Part shown: positions 11,617 through 25,300 of the stretch, in pieces
Numbering within the stretch: position 1 is the stretch's first letter
Layout of the letters: each line of letters starts with the position of its first letter
Source: Saccharomycopsis fibuligera x Saccharomycopsis cf. fibuligera
Taxonomy: Eukaryota; Ascomycota; Saccharomycetes; Ascoideales; Saccharomycopsidaceae
Reading direction: 5' to 3'
NCBI GenBank assembly: GCA_001936135.1
Contig: CP012819.1
Location: 2,327,501-2,391,500, forward strand
DNA length: 64,000 nucleotides
Program-made: the position numbers and the translations under genes
Notes under the pieces: model-generated
The model's input: only the letters and a program-made list of their open reading frames with translations
Databases searched by the model: none
Told to the model about the DNA's origin: nothing

Positions 11617-14600
11617 TCAGGAGCCTACGAAAGATAATCAATTGGGAAAGAAAACAAAAAGAAGAGATGGCGCTGGCACCAGCAGACAACACCTTAACGC
11701 CAACGACACAAACAATGATCTAAACGACAGCAGCAATAAACTTGTGGCTTCACCAGCATCTTCCAAAAGATACAAGTTGAAAACCCCAACCACTCCTACA
11801 TTCAAAAGCTTCTTTGGCGGTGATTCGCCAAAGGGTGGTGTTGGGGACCAAAACAACGCAAACGGTTATTTTGGTAACGCCGCCTACAATCAAAATAACA
11901 ATAGCGGCACACCCCCCATACATAATGGTCAAAATACTCCTAATAACGACAGTGAGAACAACTGGCTAAAAAGGCTTTCTGTTTTCAATCATTCTGAACC
12001 GAACTACAATGACTGGAAAACTAACTTTTTTCCCTTCAACAAGAAAAATCAACACCCAGCGCAAACCAATAGAAACTTGAAAAAAAATCCTAAAGCTCTT
12101 AGTAAACGGGAAAAATTGTCGGAAAGCGATAGGCTAGCCAGAGCAAGAGCTAACTTTTTGATTGACTCATTGTTTCTTGGATACACGGCTTCTAACTTAG
12201 TCTCAAGTTTGTTTTTGCTTGATGAAGAAGAAACTCGCCGTGCTCCATTGTTAGCCCACTTGATTGGGATTAGAATACACGACATCACAGATCAGTATTA
12301 TACTGATTCCCGCAATAATCATCATCTTCTTTACCACAATAATCACCATAATTACCAACATCCAAATCACTATCAGAATCAAAGCTTGCAGTCACAGTCG
12401 GAACTGCACCAAGCTAACATTGACACTGTATTGGGGTCAAATCAAAAATTTAATAACAATGAAAATGGCCAAAGTGCCAATGGCATTTCCATTGGCAATT
12501 TCAGTATTCCAGCAGAAAATAACTCAGCATTTAGCGGCAACGCTAAAACACCACCAGTGAAGCGCAGAAAATACAGATTCGATATGGAATATGGGGTTGG
12601 AGAAAATCGTGCCAAATGGAGCCTTGTCAAGTCTTACAAGGAAATTGTTAATTTTGCTGTAAGAGTCAAATTACTATCTAACAGTTTTGCTACTGGCGGA
12701 TTAAGTTTGAAGAAAGCCGCAGGCAAGTTGGAGTTACCACCTTTTCCAAAATTGAAAGGTCCACATTACCACATTCCTGATTTGGGTTCAGATAGTGAAT
12801 CGTCATTATCAAGTGATAGTTCAAATGAAGACTCAGACAGAAACGAAAACCTTAGAAATGAAAATCTCGGAGCTGATCTCAGTCCTCCTCCAAACGTTAA
12901 TAGCCCTAACGCGTTATCACATATTACTAATAATGAAGATATTATCAGTCCTAATCAATCAGCAGATGAAAGTTCAATTGGAATATATCTTAAGAATCAA
13001 AACAACAACGATTTACAGGGAACTTCAAGCATTTTTTCTCGTGAATCTGGTGGCAGCCAACTTCATCAACTAGTTAGCAGAATTTCAAATTTTTCTCTTA
13101 GGGATAGAAAGAGCAAACTTAAATACAAGCAAGATGCTAGCGATTATCCAGCCAGATTGGAGAAATATTTCAAAAAGTTGTTTATTGAGTTGTCCTTGAG
13201 ACCTCAATCCAACAGATTGTTCCAATTTTTGGAGTTGTCACCAGTAGGCATATTGCTTTCTAACGAGCATGGCTACAGAGGCAAACAAGGTTACTTGCTT
13301 ATTGCCACCTCAGCTAAGAAGCAGGGTTGGAGAGTTGGCCATCTTCGTGCAAGAGATTGGGGAGCGATGATTAAAAGACACACTTTAAAATGGTTTTGTA
13401 TCAGGGAATCATATATCATCTACGTTGCTGATATTAACTCAACTACTATCTTGGATGTTTTCTTGGTGGATGAGAGTTTCAAATTAAGATATAGTGGAGA
13501 CAAGGATGATTCACTTGAAGGAAAAGATCTAGCTTCTGAGGAATCAGACTTGGAGGATGAGGAGGAAGAAGAAGAGGCAGAAACCGAGGGAGCTGTAAAA
13601 CAAAGCGCAACACAAGGTACCAGTAAACAAGTTCGCAAAACGGCAACCCCGCATTTGAATATCACTGTAGAAAATAGAGAAAGAAAAATGAAAATGGTTG
13701 CTAAATCAGCTCCAGAGTGGAAACTATGGATTAAGTCTATCAAAATTATGCAGAACAAAACGGAATGGGCTCAAAAGAAAAGATTTGATTCTTTTGCCCC
13801 AATTAGATATAATTGTTTTGCCCAGTGGTTTGTTGATGCGCGTGATTATTGGTGGGCCGCATCTTCAGCTATAGAAATGGCCAAGGATGTGATATTCATT
13901 CATGATTGGTGGCTATCTCCAGAATTATACTTGAGAAGGCCAGCAAACGGTAATCAAGAATGGAGAATTGATCGTTTATTGAAAAGAAAAGCCGAACAAG
14001 GTGTTAAAATTTTTATCATTGTCTATAGAAATATTGGTGAGTTTGTGGTGATTGATTCAAGTTGGACAAAACATTCATTGATGGATTTACATGAAAACAT
14101 CAGAGTATTAAGATCACCAAACCAATTTTTACAAAATACTTTTTTCTGGGCCCATCATGAAAAGTTACTCATCATTGACCATACTATTGCTTTCCTTGGT
14201 GGTATTGATCTATGCTATGGTAGATATGATACCCCAGAGCACGTCATTGTTGATGATGCTCCGACTGCTTTTGCCGATCCAAACAAAAAATCTTCTAAAA
14301 ACACCAAATATCAAATTTTTCCTGGTAAAGATTACTCTAACCCAAGAGTCAAAGATTTCTTTGAGTTGGACAAGCCATACGAGTCCATGTATGATAGACA
14401 ATCAGTGCCAAGAATGCCATGGCACGACGTTCATATGGTAAATTTTGGGCAAATTGCTAGAGATTTATCTAGACACTTTGTGCAAAGATGGAATTACTTA
14501 ATTAGACAAAAGAGACCTTCAAGACCTACCCCATTATTAACTCCACCTACTAACTTGTCAAACAAAGAAATTGAGGAAATGGGATTCAAAGGATCTTGCG

Positions 14601-17600
14601 AAATACAATTGCTAAGATCTTCTGGCTTCTGGTCATTGGGTTTGAAAGAAACTGAACACTCTATTCAAAATGCATACCTCAAATTGATTGAAACTTCTGA
14701 GCATTTTGTGTATATCGAAAATCAATTTTTTGTTACGGCTTGTGCTTGGGATAATGTGGTTATCAAGAATCGTATTGGTGATGCATTAGTTGATAGAATT
14801 ATTAGAGCACATAAGGAAAACAAGTCATGGAGAGCCGTGATTGTTATTCCGTTAATGCCAGGGTTTGAAGCACAGGTTGATGAGCCTGAAGGATCTTCAG
14901 TTAGAGTCATTATGCAATGTCAATACATGTCCATTTCAAGAGGCTCTACTTCTATCTTTGCTAAGTTAAGAAAAGTGGGTATTGAACCAGATAACCATAT
15001 TCAATTTTTTTCATTGAGAAAATGGGGCAGAATTGGCGAGCATGGTAAATTAGTTTCTGAGCAATTGTACATTCATGCTAAGACTATGGTGGTTGATGAT
15101 AGAGTAGCCATTATCGGGTCTGCCAATATTAATGAAAGATCAATGAGAGGTAGCAGAGATTCAGAAATTGCCGCTTGCATTAGAGATACCGAAACTGTTA
15201 GAACCACCATGAACGGTAAACCATACTTGGCAGGGAAATTTGCTCATACTTTGAGAATGAGGTTAATGAGAGAACATTTGGGTGTTCACGTTGACCAATT
15301 GGAACTTGTTGAAAGAAAATTCGATACTATTGAAAAACAAGTGAAAAATAATTTTGAACAAGCTAAGGGTCAAATCACCACCAATTTCAAAAAAGATAAA
15401 AACGTTATTAGATCAGCGATGATTGAAATTGCTTCCAGAGAAGTGCTAAATTTGCCTGGCGGTACTGACAAATGGAAAAAATTCCAAAAATCTAAAAATC
15501 AGTCCAAAAGCAATGTCGGTGAAGGTGTTGATAGCAATCCTTGTAAAATCAGTGGTGATGCCACCCTTTATCAGTCATTTAACCACAGAGCTTGGGTTGA
15601 AAATGTGGGACTCAGAGATAAGAAGCAATTTTCTTCTGATCCAAGAATTAAAAATAATGAGACTCATAAAGCCGATGTTGCTGGTAAAGGTACCGATAAT
15701 TTTGACTCTGAGGCGTTTGGAAAATGGAAATTGAATGCTAGACAGACCTTAAAGAAATGGTCCATCAATGCTTCTAACAATAAAAAGTTCAATTCTATTT
15801 TTGTTCCAAATATGGCTAGACTTAAGCAATTCTTAGATAGTGATGATGACGAAATTATTCAAGGGCGCGCTGATAAGGAATTGAGCCATGAAGAAGAAGA
15901 AATTTTAGCTCAAAGGGATGAAGAAAGATGGGAGATGTTGAAGAGAATTGCTTACATTCAAAGAGTTATTGCTAAATACAATAAAGACTTAAAGGAAGAG
16001 AATGCTAGAAGAGCTAAGTTTGGTTTGGCTGCAAAAGCCAATCCAGTCTCGGCTGCTAACAATGTGAATGGTATTCCTTCCACAACTGCAAGTGAAGCAC
16101 AAGAAAAAAAGCTGCTGCAGCAAGATCAGCACGGAAAGCCATCAACATACCAATCAATGGCTAATGATTGGTTAGGAAGTGACCGTGTCAAGCTGGACAA
16201 AGATCAACAGGCTCCTACTACCACTACTGCCAATGGTAAACCGCTTTATCTTGATGACATGCGCGTTGACCCAAAAAGTGCTATAATTATGAAAGGCGGC
16301 AAGGGAAACGGTAGCAGTGCTGCTGCTGATGGCCAAATTGAAACTGATGGTTATTCTATTGGAAATAAGCAGTTCAGTTCTAGTGAAAGTGCTAGCGCTG
16401 CAACAACTGCTGCCGGTCAGCCATCAAGTGCAGAAACAAACAGGGATATTCCAATCACATCTTTGAATGATGAGCAAATTGAAGAATTGTTTACTACTCA
16501 GCTTAAGATTGGTAAATCTCGTTTTGTTGACCCATACAGTTTTTCTGATCCATTGGATGAAGAATTTTACGAGGATATTTGGTTTGAAAACGCCTACAGA
16601 AACAGCAAGATCTTTAGACTTATTTTTCATTGTCAACCTGATGATACTGTGGCTACTTGGAATGAATATAAAGAGTTCCATAAGTTGTCCAAAGCATTCT
16701 CTTTGGCTCAAGATTATGAAATTGAAGCCCTTAAGGAAGCTCTGAGTGGAAACTCAGAAGAAACTGATAACGACAGTTTCCAAGAGGAAGATGAATACGA
16801 AGAAGAGAGGCAAGCTGGCATCGGTGGTGGCGAAAATGGTGGAACTGTCAATGGGACTGCAAACGGAATGCCTTTTTCAGGTACTGCAAACCAATCTGGT
16901 AATTATACTATCAAAAACGATTATTTGCAAACTAATGACCGTTCAGCAGCTACTTTGCTTAGTAATGGCAGTAATGAACAATTTAGAAAACGTCCGCCTG
17001 TACAAAAACATAAAACTTCGAGATCCATTAGAATTAATGATTTGGACAACGATATTGGTGCTCTTGGATTACCACCAGATGAAATGAGATCCAATAATGA
17101 AATTCGGCCACCAAGAAAAAATAAATTCTCGCAAACTATTAGTAGTTTAAGAAAAGGTTCAGTCACTGATGGTTATGCAGTTGGTGATCATATTGAAGAA
17201 GAGTCTAACGGAGATAGCTTGGAAAATCTGTCAATTCATACCAATTTAAATGGTAATGTGAATGGCGATGTTAATGGTAATGGCAATGCTAACGTTAGCC
17301 ATGATAACGCCAATAACAATGAGGCATTCAGAAGTCCAAATAGAAATGCTACATATAACGGTGATGCGGACAACGAGCCAAAAATTACTATCGGATCACC
17401 AACAATTTATGATGATAAGTTGAATGATAGTCGTAAAACATCACCAGAGAAATTCAATGGCTACTCAGAGAATGACCAAAGTAGCAAAACCAGAAGCAAC
17501 AACAAGTCAGGAAAATCAGTTAGTAAAGCTTCATCATTCCAAGATCAATCAACATTGAACTTTCAAACTCGCGGCAACGGTAATGCACCATATCCTGGAA

Positions 17601-17863
17601 CAAATGGCGGTAAAAGCCCGCTAAAGAGTGGAAGTGCTAATGGTGGCGTGCGCCGCAAACGGACCAGCACTTTTAATACCAGACGCCATAAGCATTTTTT
17701 CCATCGTGACATGATTTTTGATATGGAAACTGCAGATAAGATTCTTTCTGAAATTACGGGACATGTGGTATTGTTTCCAACCAACTGGTTATACAAAGAA
17801 TTAGAGAGTAACAATTGGTTTACTAATTCAGATAGATTGCCACCAATCGAAATTTATGATTAA
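11264..17863 (+). CDS. SPO14: Phospholipase D, Spo14 type
   Basis: This 2199-aa protein is a PX-PH phospholipase D, longer than S. cerevisiae Spo14 (1683 aa). The family hydrolyses phosphatidylcholine to phosphatidic acid and choline; in yeast it is needed for sporulation membrane growth and Sec14-independent secretion. Visible order: a Gln/Asn-rich N-terminus with a polyQ run near residue 105-117; a PX-like domain (about 330-500) split by an Asn/His-rich insert; a PH domain (about 670-835) interrupted by an acidic insert; two HKD motifs, HHEKLLIID (H965, K967, D972) and IHAKTMVVD (H1271, K1273, D1278), each followed by the expected GG or GSANINERS; and a long Asn/Ser-rich tail. Both catalytic motifs are intact. 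The ATG at 11264 is the first in frame. The extra length is low-complexity sequence. Confidence 0.95.
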
Positions 17864-18800
17864 TTTCATTTTTTTACACCTAAAAATTTTTGTTCACAAA
17901 TTTTCTCTTCTAGTCTTGGTAATCAAGTTTGATTTTTGTTCATAATATGTTCATAACTTTTGTTTTGCTCAGTTTATTTTTCATATCATTTTGTTTAATG
18001 ATTTTCTAGTTAAATTTTGTTCTATTAAATGTTGTTTTAAAAGAATGCATTAAACATTTGGATAGTTTTAATCTACTTTATATGGCGTTTCTTGTTTCAT
18101 GGTCTTTTGTTTTTAAGTATTGGGCAGATTTATCAGTGAGCTGAGCTCAGCGATTAATAAGTGAAGCATAGGTCACAAATACCTGTGTCACGAGGATGTG
18201 TCTGTAATGTATTATAGCTAAGTATGTTTACGAGCTCTTTTTCAAAGCCATATCTTTACTTCTAATCTCTTTCACGTTAAGTAACTTTCTCGTCATGTTG
18301 TTATTTTTGTGTAATGTCATGAATGCGTGTCGATGTTCTTACAATTAATCTTTTAACATGTTCCCCAAAACCTGTCATAGTAGTCCAGATTGTCGCTTAA
18401 TAACCTCAGTTTGATTAATCTCGATAAAAATACTACTTTATATACAAAAATTACGCATAAAGTGTTACCCCGACTCTTCATGTATATTATTGTACCCATC
18501 TGCCCCTATTCACATGTGTAACTTCCACTATAATGTGCTCGTGAAGATTTTATATTACTTTTTTTTGGACTCTACGGCTTTTAACATCTAAACTTTTTAA
18601 TATTTTAGATTTGCTTCCAGAAAATGCAATTATTGTTGCAAAAAGGGACGTAAAGCAAAATAGAAAAAAGTACAGCTTAAACTGATCACTTACAGGTGGT
18701 AAAAGTTTCAAGCTTCTCAACTTTTGTTCAATAATAATTTTCATCCATTTAGCACCACATCTCACAGCTCAACTTACCTACTCTAATCTATTGTATCTAC
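17864..18800. other. Convergent intergenic region, SPO14-PRO2
   Basis: This 0.9 kb AT-rich stretch lies between the 3' ends of SPO14 and PRO2, so terminators for both genes are expected. A 64-codon minus-strand frame (18550-18744) with one hydrophobic stretch is discussed among the findings. Otherwise I see nothing. Confidence 0.5.
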
Positions 18801-20132
18801 CTATTTAAAATCAAGATCTTTGTGAATGAATGCTCTTTTACCATTACCATAATCTTCCACCACCTGGCCAGTACCTTTCAATTGATATTGATAACAGACC
18901 AATCCTTCTAACCCAACTGGTCCCCTAGCATGAATTTTATTAGTACTGATTCCCACCTCAGTACCGAAACCATATCTGAACCCATCAGCAAATCTAGTAG
19001 AACAATTCCAGTAGACACCAGCAGAATCAATACCGTTCAAAAATAAATTGGCCTTGTCTTCATTACCAGTGACTATAAGATCGGTATGTTTAGACGAATG
19101 CAAATTGATATGAGAAATAGCACCTTGAACATCCGGAATGGTTCTAACAGCGATATCAAAGGATAGGAACTCCGTATTGAAATCTTCCTCAGTGGCTGGA
19201 ACAATAAATTTGGAATTTTCAGCAACAAAATCTTTACTCAATTTCTTATCAAGAAGCTCTGCACTAACATGCAATGTAACTTCTTTGTCAATCAAACCCT
19301 GAAGCACAAACTCAACATCTTCAGTAGACAATTGATTATTAAGAAGCAAAGTCTCGGCGGCATTACAAGCAGCACAGTAATTTGTTTTAGCATCAACCAC
19401 TAATCTTTTAGCCATTTGTAAATCAGCCTCATTGTCAACGTACACAGAGCAAAGCCCATCAGCATGACCAAGCACTGGGATCTTTGTGTTGGATTTGATA
19501 TTACGCACTAATGCGTTAGATCCACGAGGAATAACCAAATCAATGTATTTATCCTGGCTGAGCAATGCGCCAACTTCTTCTCTAGTACTAATAAGCTGTA
19601 CTGCATTTTCTGGAACTTTGGTCTTTTCCAAAATAACTTTGTTAATTACTTGGGCAAGCACTTTGAAGGTCTCAAGAGATTCTTTACCACCTTTCAAGAT
19701 AGCAGCATTACCAGACTTGATGGCTAATGCAGTAATATTGGCAATGACTTCTGGTCTACTTTCAAAAATCACGAGAAGTACTCCAACAGGGCACGTCACT
19801 CTATATAAATTCAAATCGGTATCAAGTTCACGAGCTAAAGTGACTTTACCAATTGGATCTTGCAAATTGGCAACTTCAAGAATTCCTTCAAGCATAGAGT
19901 CAAACTTGTCAGATTTGGACAAATCAAGTCTTTTGATCAACGGAGCATCAAGTTGTCGCTGTTGAGCAAAGTCAAGATCTTTTTTATTGGCTTCCAAAAT
20001 CTGATCTTTTTGTTGCTTAATTGCATCATGAATTGCTTGTAATGCGGCAGAACGCTCATCATTACTAAGCGTCTTGAGCACAGTGGAGGCAATGTGAGCA
20101 TTCTGAGCAATTACTTCAGCAGTTGAGGTCAT
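18801..20132 (-). CDS. PRO2: Gamma-glutamyl phosphate reductase
   Basis: The 443-aa protein matches yeast Pro2 (456 aa) end to end. The enzyme reduces gamma-glutamyl phosphate to glutamate-5-semialdehyde with NADPH, the second step of proline synthesis, in the cytosol. Conserved blocks are visible: VIFESRPEVIANITALAIKSGNAAILKGGKES (nucleotide and substrate binding), IPRGSNALVR, IPVLGHADG, the catalytic-cysteine block KTNYCAACNAAETLL and ADGFRYGFGTEVGIST. I chose the ATG at 20132 because homology to Pro2 starts there (MTSTAEVIAQNA). An in-frame ATG at 20201 would add 23 residues without homology and with no clear targeting signal. In the catalytic block, Cys stands where yeast has Pro (NYPAGCNA), next to the catalytic Cys. 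The gene converges on SPO14. Confidence 0.95.
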   Translation of the reverse strand: MTSTAEVIAQNAHIASTVLKTLSNDERSAALQAIHDAIKQQKDQILEANKKDLDFAQQRQLDAPLIKRLDLSKSDKFDSMLEGILEVANLQDPIGKVTLARELDTDLNLYRVTCPVGVLLVIFESRPEVIANITALAIKSGNAAILKGGKESLETFKVLAQVINKVILEKTKVPENAVQLISTREEVGALLSQDKYIDLVIPRGSNALVRNIKSNTKIPVLGHADGLCSVYVDNEADLQMAKRLVVDAKTNYCAACNAAETLLLNNQLSTEDVEFVLQGLIDKEVTLHVSAELLDKKLSKDFVAENSKFIVPATEEDFNTEFLSFDIAVRTIPDVQGAISHINLHSSKHTDLIVTGNEDKANLFLNGIDSAGVYWNCSTRFADGFRYGFGTEVGISTNKIHARGPVGLEGLVCYQYQLKGTGQVVEDYGNGKRAFIHKDLDFK

Positions 20133-21916
20133 TTTGATGGTATTATGGTATATTATGTTAACAGTAATGGGGTTTAATAGATGAAAATTAATTTGACTCA
20201 CTAACCTTCTACATCCCTATTTTCTCCAGATTAAAGAAAGACCAAAATTCCCATCAAGTAGCTGTATTTCAAAACCTGAGTTGCCCGGCAGAAAAATGCT
20301 GCGGTTAAATTCCGGTCAGGAAGATCCCGTGCTTATTAAGTGTGGCCTGTCCGTTAAATGGTGTTCCGCAAGACATAATTCTCGGTTTCCAACATGAGTA
20401 AATATATACTTACACACATACATATATGTCATATTACTACAACCATGCGGATAAAATAGATGAAATCTAGCTGATTATGCCAAATACCGAATGCCATGTA
20501 ATGATGCGCGTGTGAAGAAAACATTGAGCACGGGCGCATTTCTATTGATTCAATTTATTTTGGGCAGAGGGGCTTGTATTATATGAATGCTTTTAGTCTC
20601 AAAATCGCTAACCCATATGTTAAAAATAGCTGAAGGTTTTTACGAGTATGTATTTCTGAAATTCCTAACAATACATGGTAATTATATATATCGTTTGGAA
20701 AAATGGCAAATCGATGTAATCCCTTTAGACTATAATTTGTGATTGTTAATTGATGCCAAGAATTGAATTGCGATTGTATATCAAAGATACATTATGTTTG
20801 TAATACATCTGGTTACTTATGTCATGAGTAATCCTGAAATTCAAAACACATCTAAAATTTGAAATTTATACTGTACGCTTGTCAAGAAAGCGTTATCTGG
20901 AATTTTGCCTTTCACAAGAAAGTTAGAAAAATAAGTATAGCAAAAAAAAGCAATTATAAATCTTAGAACAGAAGTTAGAAGCACTATTTTGTTTCTCGAT
21001 CATTTTGAAAAAAGACGATAACCAGTTGAATGCATTATAATTGTATAGTTGTGTTTTTCGTAGGATTTAAGATACAGCGCTGTTGCTGTAAAGTAGTTAA
21101 AAACATGTAATTTGACATGAAACGGTAGGAGTTGTACCATTCCTGAAGAAGAAATACTTTCTTTGCCTTTGTTTTTCCATTGTTGTTTTTTTTTTTTTTG
21201 TTTTTTATTTAAGTTGGGTTCGCTTGTACTGGATCCCCCCAGAGCACGCTAATTAGACAAAAAAAGAAAAACAAAAAAAAAAAGATATATATTTCATGCA
21301 TGAGATTTCCAATAGAAATGAAGAGTTTTAACTTTAGTTTTTTGGGCTTCGCAACATAACTGGAGTAATCTAGTTTGAATATATATAATCTATTAAGTAA
21401 TTTATGTGTTATTTTCAGCTTGAAGAGGTTCTGTGTTGTTTGCTTAAGCACAGACTCAATAGTACAACTTCTGGGATATTAGGTAGCTGTCGATCTGGAT
21501 GAATTTGCTTGTATCACTGGATGGGAAGATGAGGCTTTCCCTGCTTCATTCTCTCTTTACATGTTGTTTTTTCCATAAGGCTTGTGTTACAAGAAATTTG
21601 ATCAAAAAAAAACTTTAATAATTTGCTAATAGAGTCCTCACGCAAATATTGTTTATGTCTTTTACGTGATAATTTTCCAGAGCACCACATTACTCATATT
21701 GAAATTTGACCTTTTCGACTCTGAAAATGGAATGCGTGGATATTGCCTAGATGTTCAAAGGTTTTTTGTTGAGTATTTTGGCAAATGCTAAACATCTTTT
21801 TCAGCAACTTTCTTAAGTTGTGCCAATATGCTTGAGAATAGTAATTGATATAGCATTTCAAACTGATTAGGAATGTGAACACATTAAAGGAAATGTTCGT
21901 CACATACATAACTCAT
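20133..21916. other. Intergenic region, PRO2 to tRNA-Cys
   Basis: This 1.8 kb AT-rich stretch should include the PRO2 promoter at its left end. Short A/T runs occur (T run near 21187-21199, A run near 21273-21283). The frames in it are short and not protein-like. I see no gene. Confidence 0.5.
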
Positions 21917-21988
21917 GTCTGTGTGGCGCAGTGGTAGCGCAGCAGATTGCAAATCTGTTGGTCCCCAGTTCGAACCTGGGTGCAGACT
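21917..21988 (+). tRNA. tRNA-Cys (anticodon GCA)
   Basis: A 72-nt cloverleaf can be folded by eye. The acceptor stem pairs GTCTGTG with TGCAGAC, including G-T pairs. The D stem is GCGC/GCGC. The anticodon stem GCAGA/TCTGT carries the loop TTGCAAA, giving anticodon GCA (Cys). The T arm contains the standard GTTCGAACC, which is also the B box. There is no intron. A run of T follows at once, as expected for a Pol III terminator. Confidence 0.96.
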
Positions 21989-21994
21989 TTTTTT
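21989..21994 (+). terminator. Pol III T-run terminator
   Basis: Six T residues directly follow the tRNA-Cys 3' end (seven counting the discriminator base). This is the usual RNA polymerase III stop signal. Confidence 0.85.
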
Positions 21995-22396
21995 GGCAAA
22001 TTTCAAGTACAGCTAGATTAGTAAATGCAAAATAAAATAATAAATGATAGTAGGTTACTGTGCCCATCTTTATTTTATTTTATTTTTATTTTTTTTCTTT
22101 AATCCACAACACCTGTTTATCAGCTATATACAATTGATAAAAAGTACAGATTTATGATCTTATCCATATGATATGTACAGCATAGTTCAATTGAATAGTT
22201 ATATATTATTTGTATCTAACCCTATCGATTGACCCGTCACTTTGGCACTACATTCGCCATCACCCGTCTGTTATCGAAACTTGCCCAAAAAACCAACAAA
22301 CCATTTCTTAACACCTTAGAGACTAACATATGCTACATCCTTCCTTGTTTATTGAATCATAAGAACTTTCTAATTATTGAGAACCTGCCAGCCATT
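21995..22396. other. Region upstream of COG1
   Basis: This 0.4 kb AT-rich stretch should hold the COG1 promoter and leader. The COG1 frame stays open upstream to an in-frame ATG at 22229, which would add 56 residues. That extension is hydrophobic and unlike the family, so I treat it as leader. Confidence 0.5.
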
Positions 22397-25300
22397 ATGG
22401 AGGCTGATAGCGCAGCAAAAGCCAGTGAGCTTTTCAGATCATTACCTATTGCCCAAATCAAAGAAATCAATGAAAGTCTAGAAGTTCAAGCCAATGACAA
22501 AACAAATCAATTGCGTACTTTGGTAGGATCAAAATACCGGTCGCTTTTGCTGACTGCAGAAAATATCATTCTGATGAATAGCATTGTTCAAGAACAAGAT
22601 AAAAAACTTGCCTATTTATCTGATTTGAATGATACACATGGAGCAACTGTTGATAAAGTAATTGGCAATTATCACACCTATATTAGTCTGAATCTTTCAG
22701 AATTAACTAAACGCCAAGATACCAGTGTTTTATTTAGGATATTGTTATTGAATTTGCAGTTTTCCTTGGATAAGTTGATAAGTAATATTGAAAAAAAGGC
22801 TTTGGAAAGGTCATTCAATGGCATTTCTGCATTAGAAACTCAACTTATTCAAACTTCAAAAGAATTTTACCTATTCGGTAAATTGTTTGAAAACCAAAAG
22901 ACCAATACTAAAAATAACATCCTATTAGTGAAATTCAAGCAATTGAAAATGCATTATCAAAACTTCTTGGACCGTTTAATAGTTAAATCAAACTCATACT
23001 CACATACTTACTTGTCAAGCAACACTTTGGTTGCGGTCTTAGTATCGCTTGGTTTTTTGCTAAACTTGAACTTGAATGAGATTTTAAACCATTATATTCA
23101 AATCAAGCAAAAGACGATTTTTAAATTGGTTAGTAGTCTGCATTTTTTGCAACTTAATAATATCAACAATTTAAAGAAAACCATCAACTATATTTACGTT
23201 TCACTAAATTACTTGAAAGTCTTTTTTCCTGAAACTTACGGAACATCTACACGAACCTTTGCAAAAGTTATTGCTAAACACATAACCATTTCCAGCCCGC
23301 ATTTCAAAACAACTTTATACAACAAGTACTCTTCAGTGTTAGAGAAATTTGAGAACTTTGATCAGTTTTTATCAGACTGCAAGTTTACGTACTCTCTTTC
23401 TGACTACAAACAGGAGTTTAAAGAAAATAGTACCTTACACAAATCCATAGACACTTGGAAAGCTCAGTTATCTGAGAAGTTTGACCATTTTTTCGAGAAA
23501 CGCTTAAGTTATATAATACAGCAGTCCTGTATGGATGTGTCTAATCCAAGCGGTAATAAAAACAATCACAAGCTTTTCATAAAACTCATTGACTTGATAA
23601 AAGTGATTTTAAGAGAGTTTAAAAACATTCATTCTAGCAGCTTGACTACCTTAGTACTACCAAACGGCGATGATCTTTTGAAAAAACTTATTGTTTCTTG
23701 GAAATCCAATATCTCAAAAATTGTCGAGAATCAAATTGGGCAAATTCAATCAGTGTATACAATATTAAAAGATCATGTCACTAAAGCACCAACCGATAGC
23801 AATAGCTTCAATAACTGTGACAACTTTGATAATGGATTATGGTCGCTAAGTGAAAATGACCTCCATATCAAAAACATCAACAGTTATCTACTCAAAATTG
23901 CCAGCTTGACTACTGTCAATATAGATCTACTGCTGTTAAAAAATCACAACAAGACTAAACTAGCTCATACGGCATCTTCATTACCATTAATATTGGGTTG
24001 CCTTATTGAGTTTTTTGGCAACCTCAAAGTGGTATTACTGGTGCTATCTAATGAATTTTTATATAACTTCATTTTGCGCGATTTTGAAAAAATCACTACA
24101 AACGACGATGATGAGAAGTTGTATTCTAATGATACGAGAAATAAATACAACGATGATTTTTACAATGATAATGATTTCGATATGTATCAAAACATGGAAT
24201 CAGTGGAAAAGTTTTTGCATACTTATAAAATTTATTTTTTGGATGCGTATCGGGAGATATGGAATAGATTTTTTGACGTTTATCTTTTTGATTGCTTGAA
24301 TGTATTTTTGAGTCAAACGCTAGAGTTATGCGAAACAGCGGTACTGGACCAAAAACACTCAAAATATCAATTGATAATTGGAATCTTGCTGGTGGTATTA
24401 GTGTTTCGAAAATGCATAAGTAATCAAGATTTTAAAACATTAATTGTTAACAGCTACAATAGCGATAAAAAAGAAGGGAAAAGTGAAAAAAACTTGTACA
24501 GTAAACAGATTAAAGAAAATTTGGCAAACACCAAAAGAAAAACAAACCATTTGGTTGATTATTGCTATTATCATATTACTACCCACCATGCCATTGATTT
24601 ATACAATCAACTCAACCAGTTACTATTGCACAGATTTTTGCCATTAAAAGATGTGGCTTTGCTGAATTTGAGTAGTATTGCTAGTAATACTATAGATACA
24701 GACTCGAAGCCATCAGTGTTGTCATTTTCTCAGCTATCAGATTTGAAGACAATAGATATAGGAACTTTTACTAAGACAACTAACAATAGCAACCACAACA
24801 GCCCACAAGCCATAGAACTCGCCGATTCAATTTTACGAAACCTTGACTACACCAAGAAGTTTAGGTCTCCTCTGGAGTTAGAAATATGGGAAAATGGTTT
24901 GCCGGTGTCACCTTCAACGGATTTTACATTATTACTTTTCAAATACAAAAAGGATTTAGTGTCAGGAGGCAGCTTTAAAACTAACAATAATAGCAAATCA
25001 GAGATGACTCAATCCAATTTGAATTTGTTTAGAAATTCAGCGTTTAAAAAATTTAAAAATCATATTATGGTTACTTTGTTGTTGCAATTTCAGCAGACTT
25101 TAAAATTAATTGAAACTGTGTACAAATTAGAAAACAAATCTACCAGAGAACATCAACAGGTGCAACATGCTCAAAAGGTCCAAGACTCCAAAAGTCCTGA
25201 ATTGACCACTGATGTTGATTCCAAGGCTGAGTCCGACGCTGACGCTGAGCCAGATGGCAATAGTGTTAACGGAAAAAAAATTAACAACAATAGTGAAGAA

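Noticed and set aside
19486-19965. 159-codon frame antisense to PRO2
   Set aside because: Shadow of PRO2 codon structure; PRO2 is conserved throughout.
20133-20201. N-terminal 23-residue extension of PRO2
   Set aside because: Homology starts at the second ATG, and the extra residues show no targeting features.
22229-22396. N-terminal 56-residue extension of COG1
   Set aside because: No similarity to the family; the conserved block starts just after the ATG at 22397.
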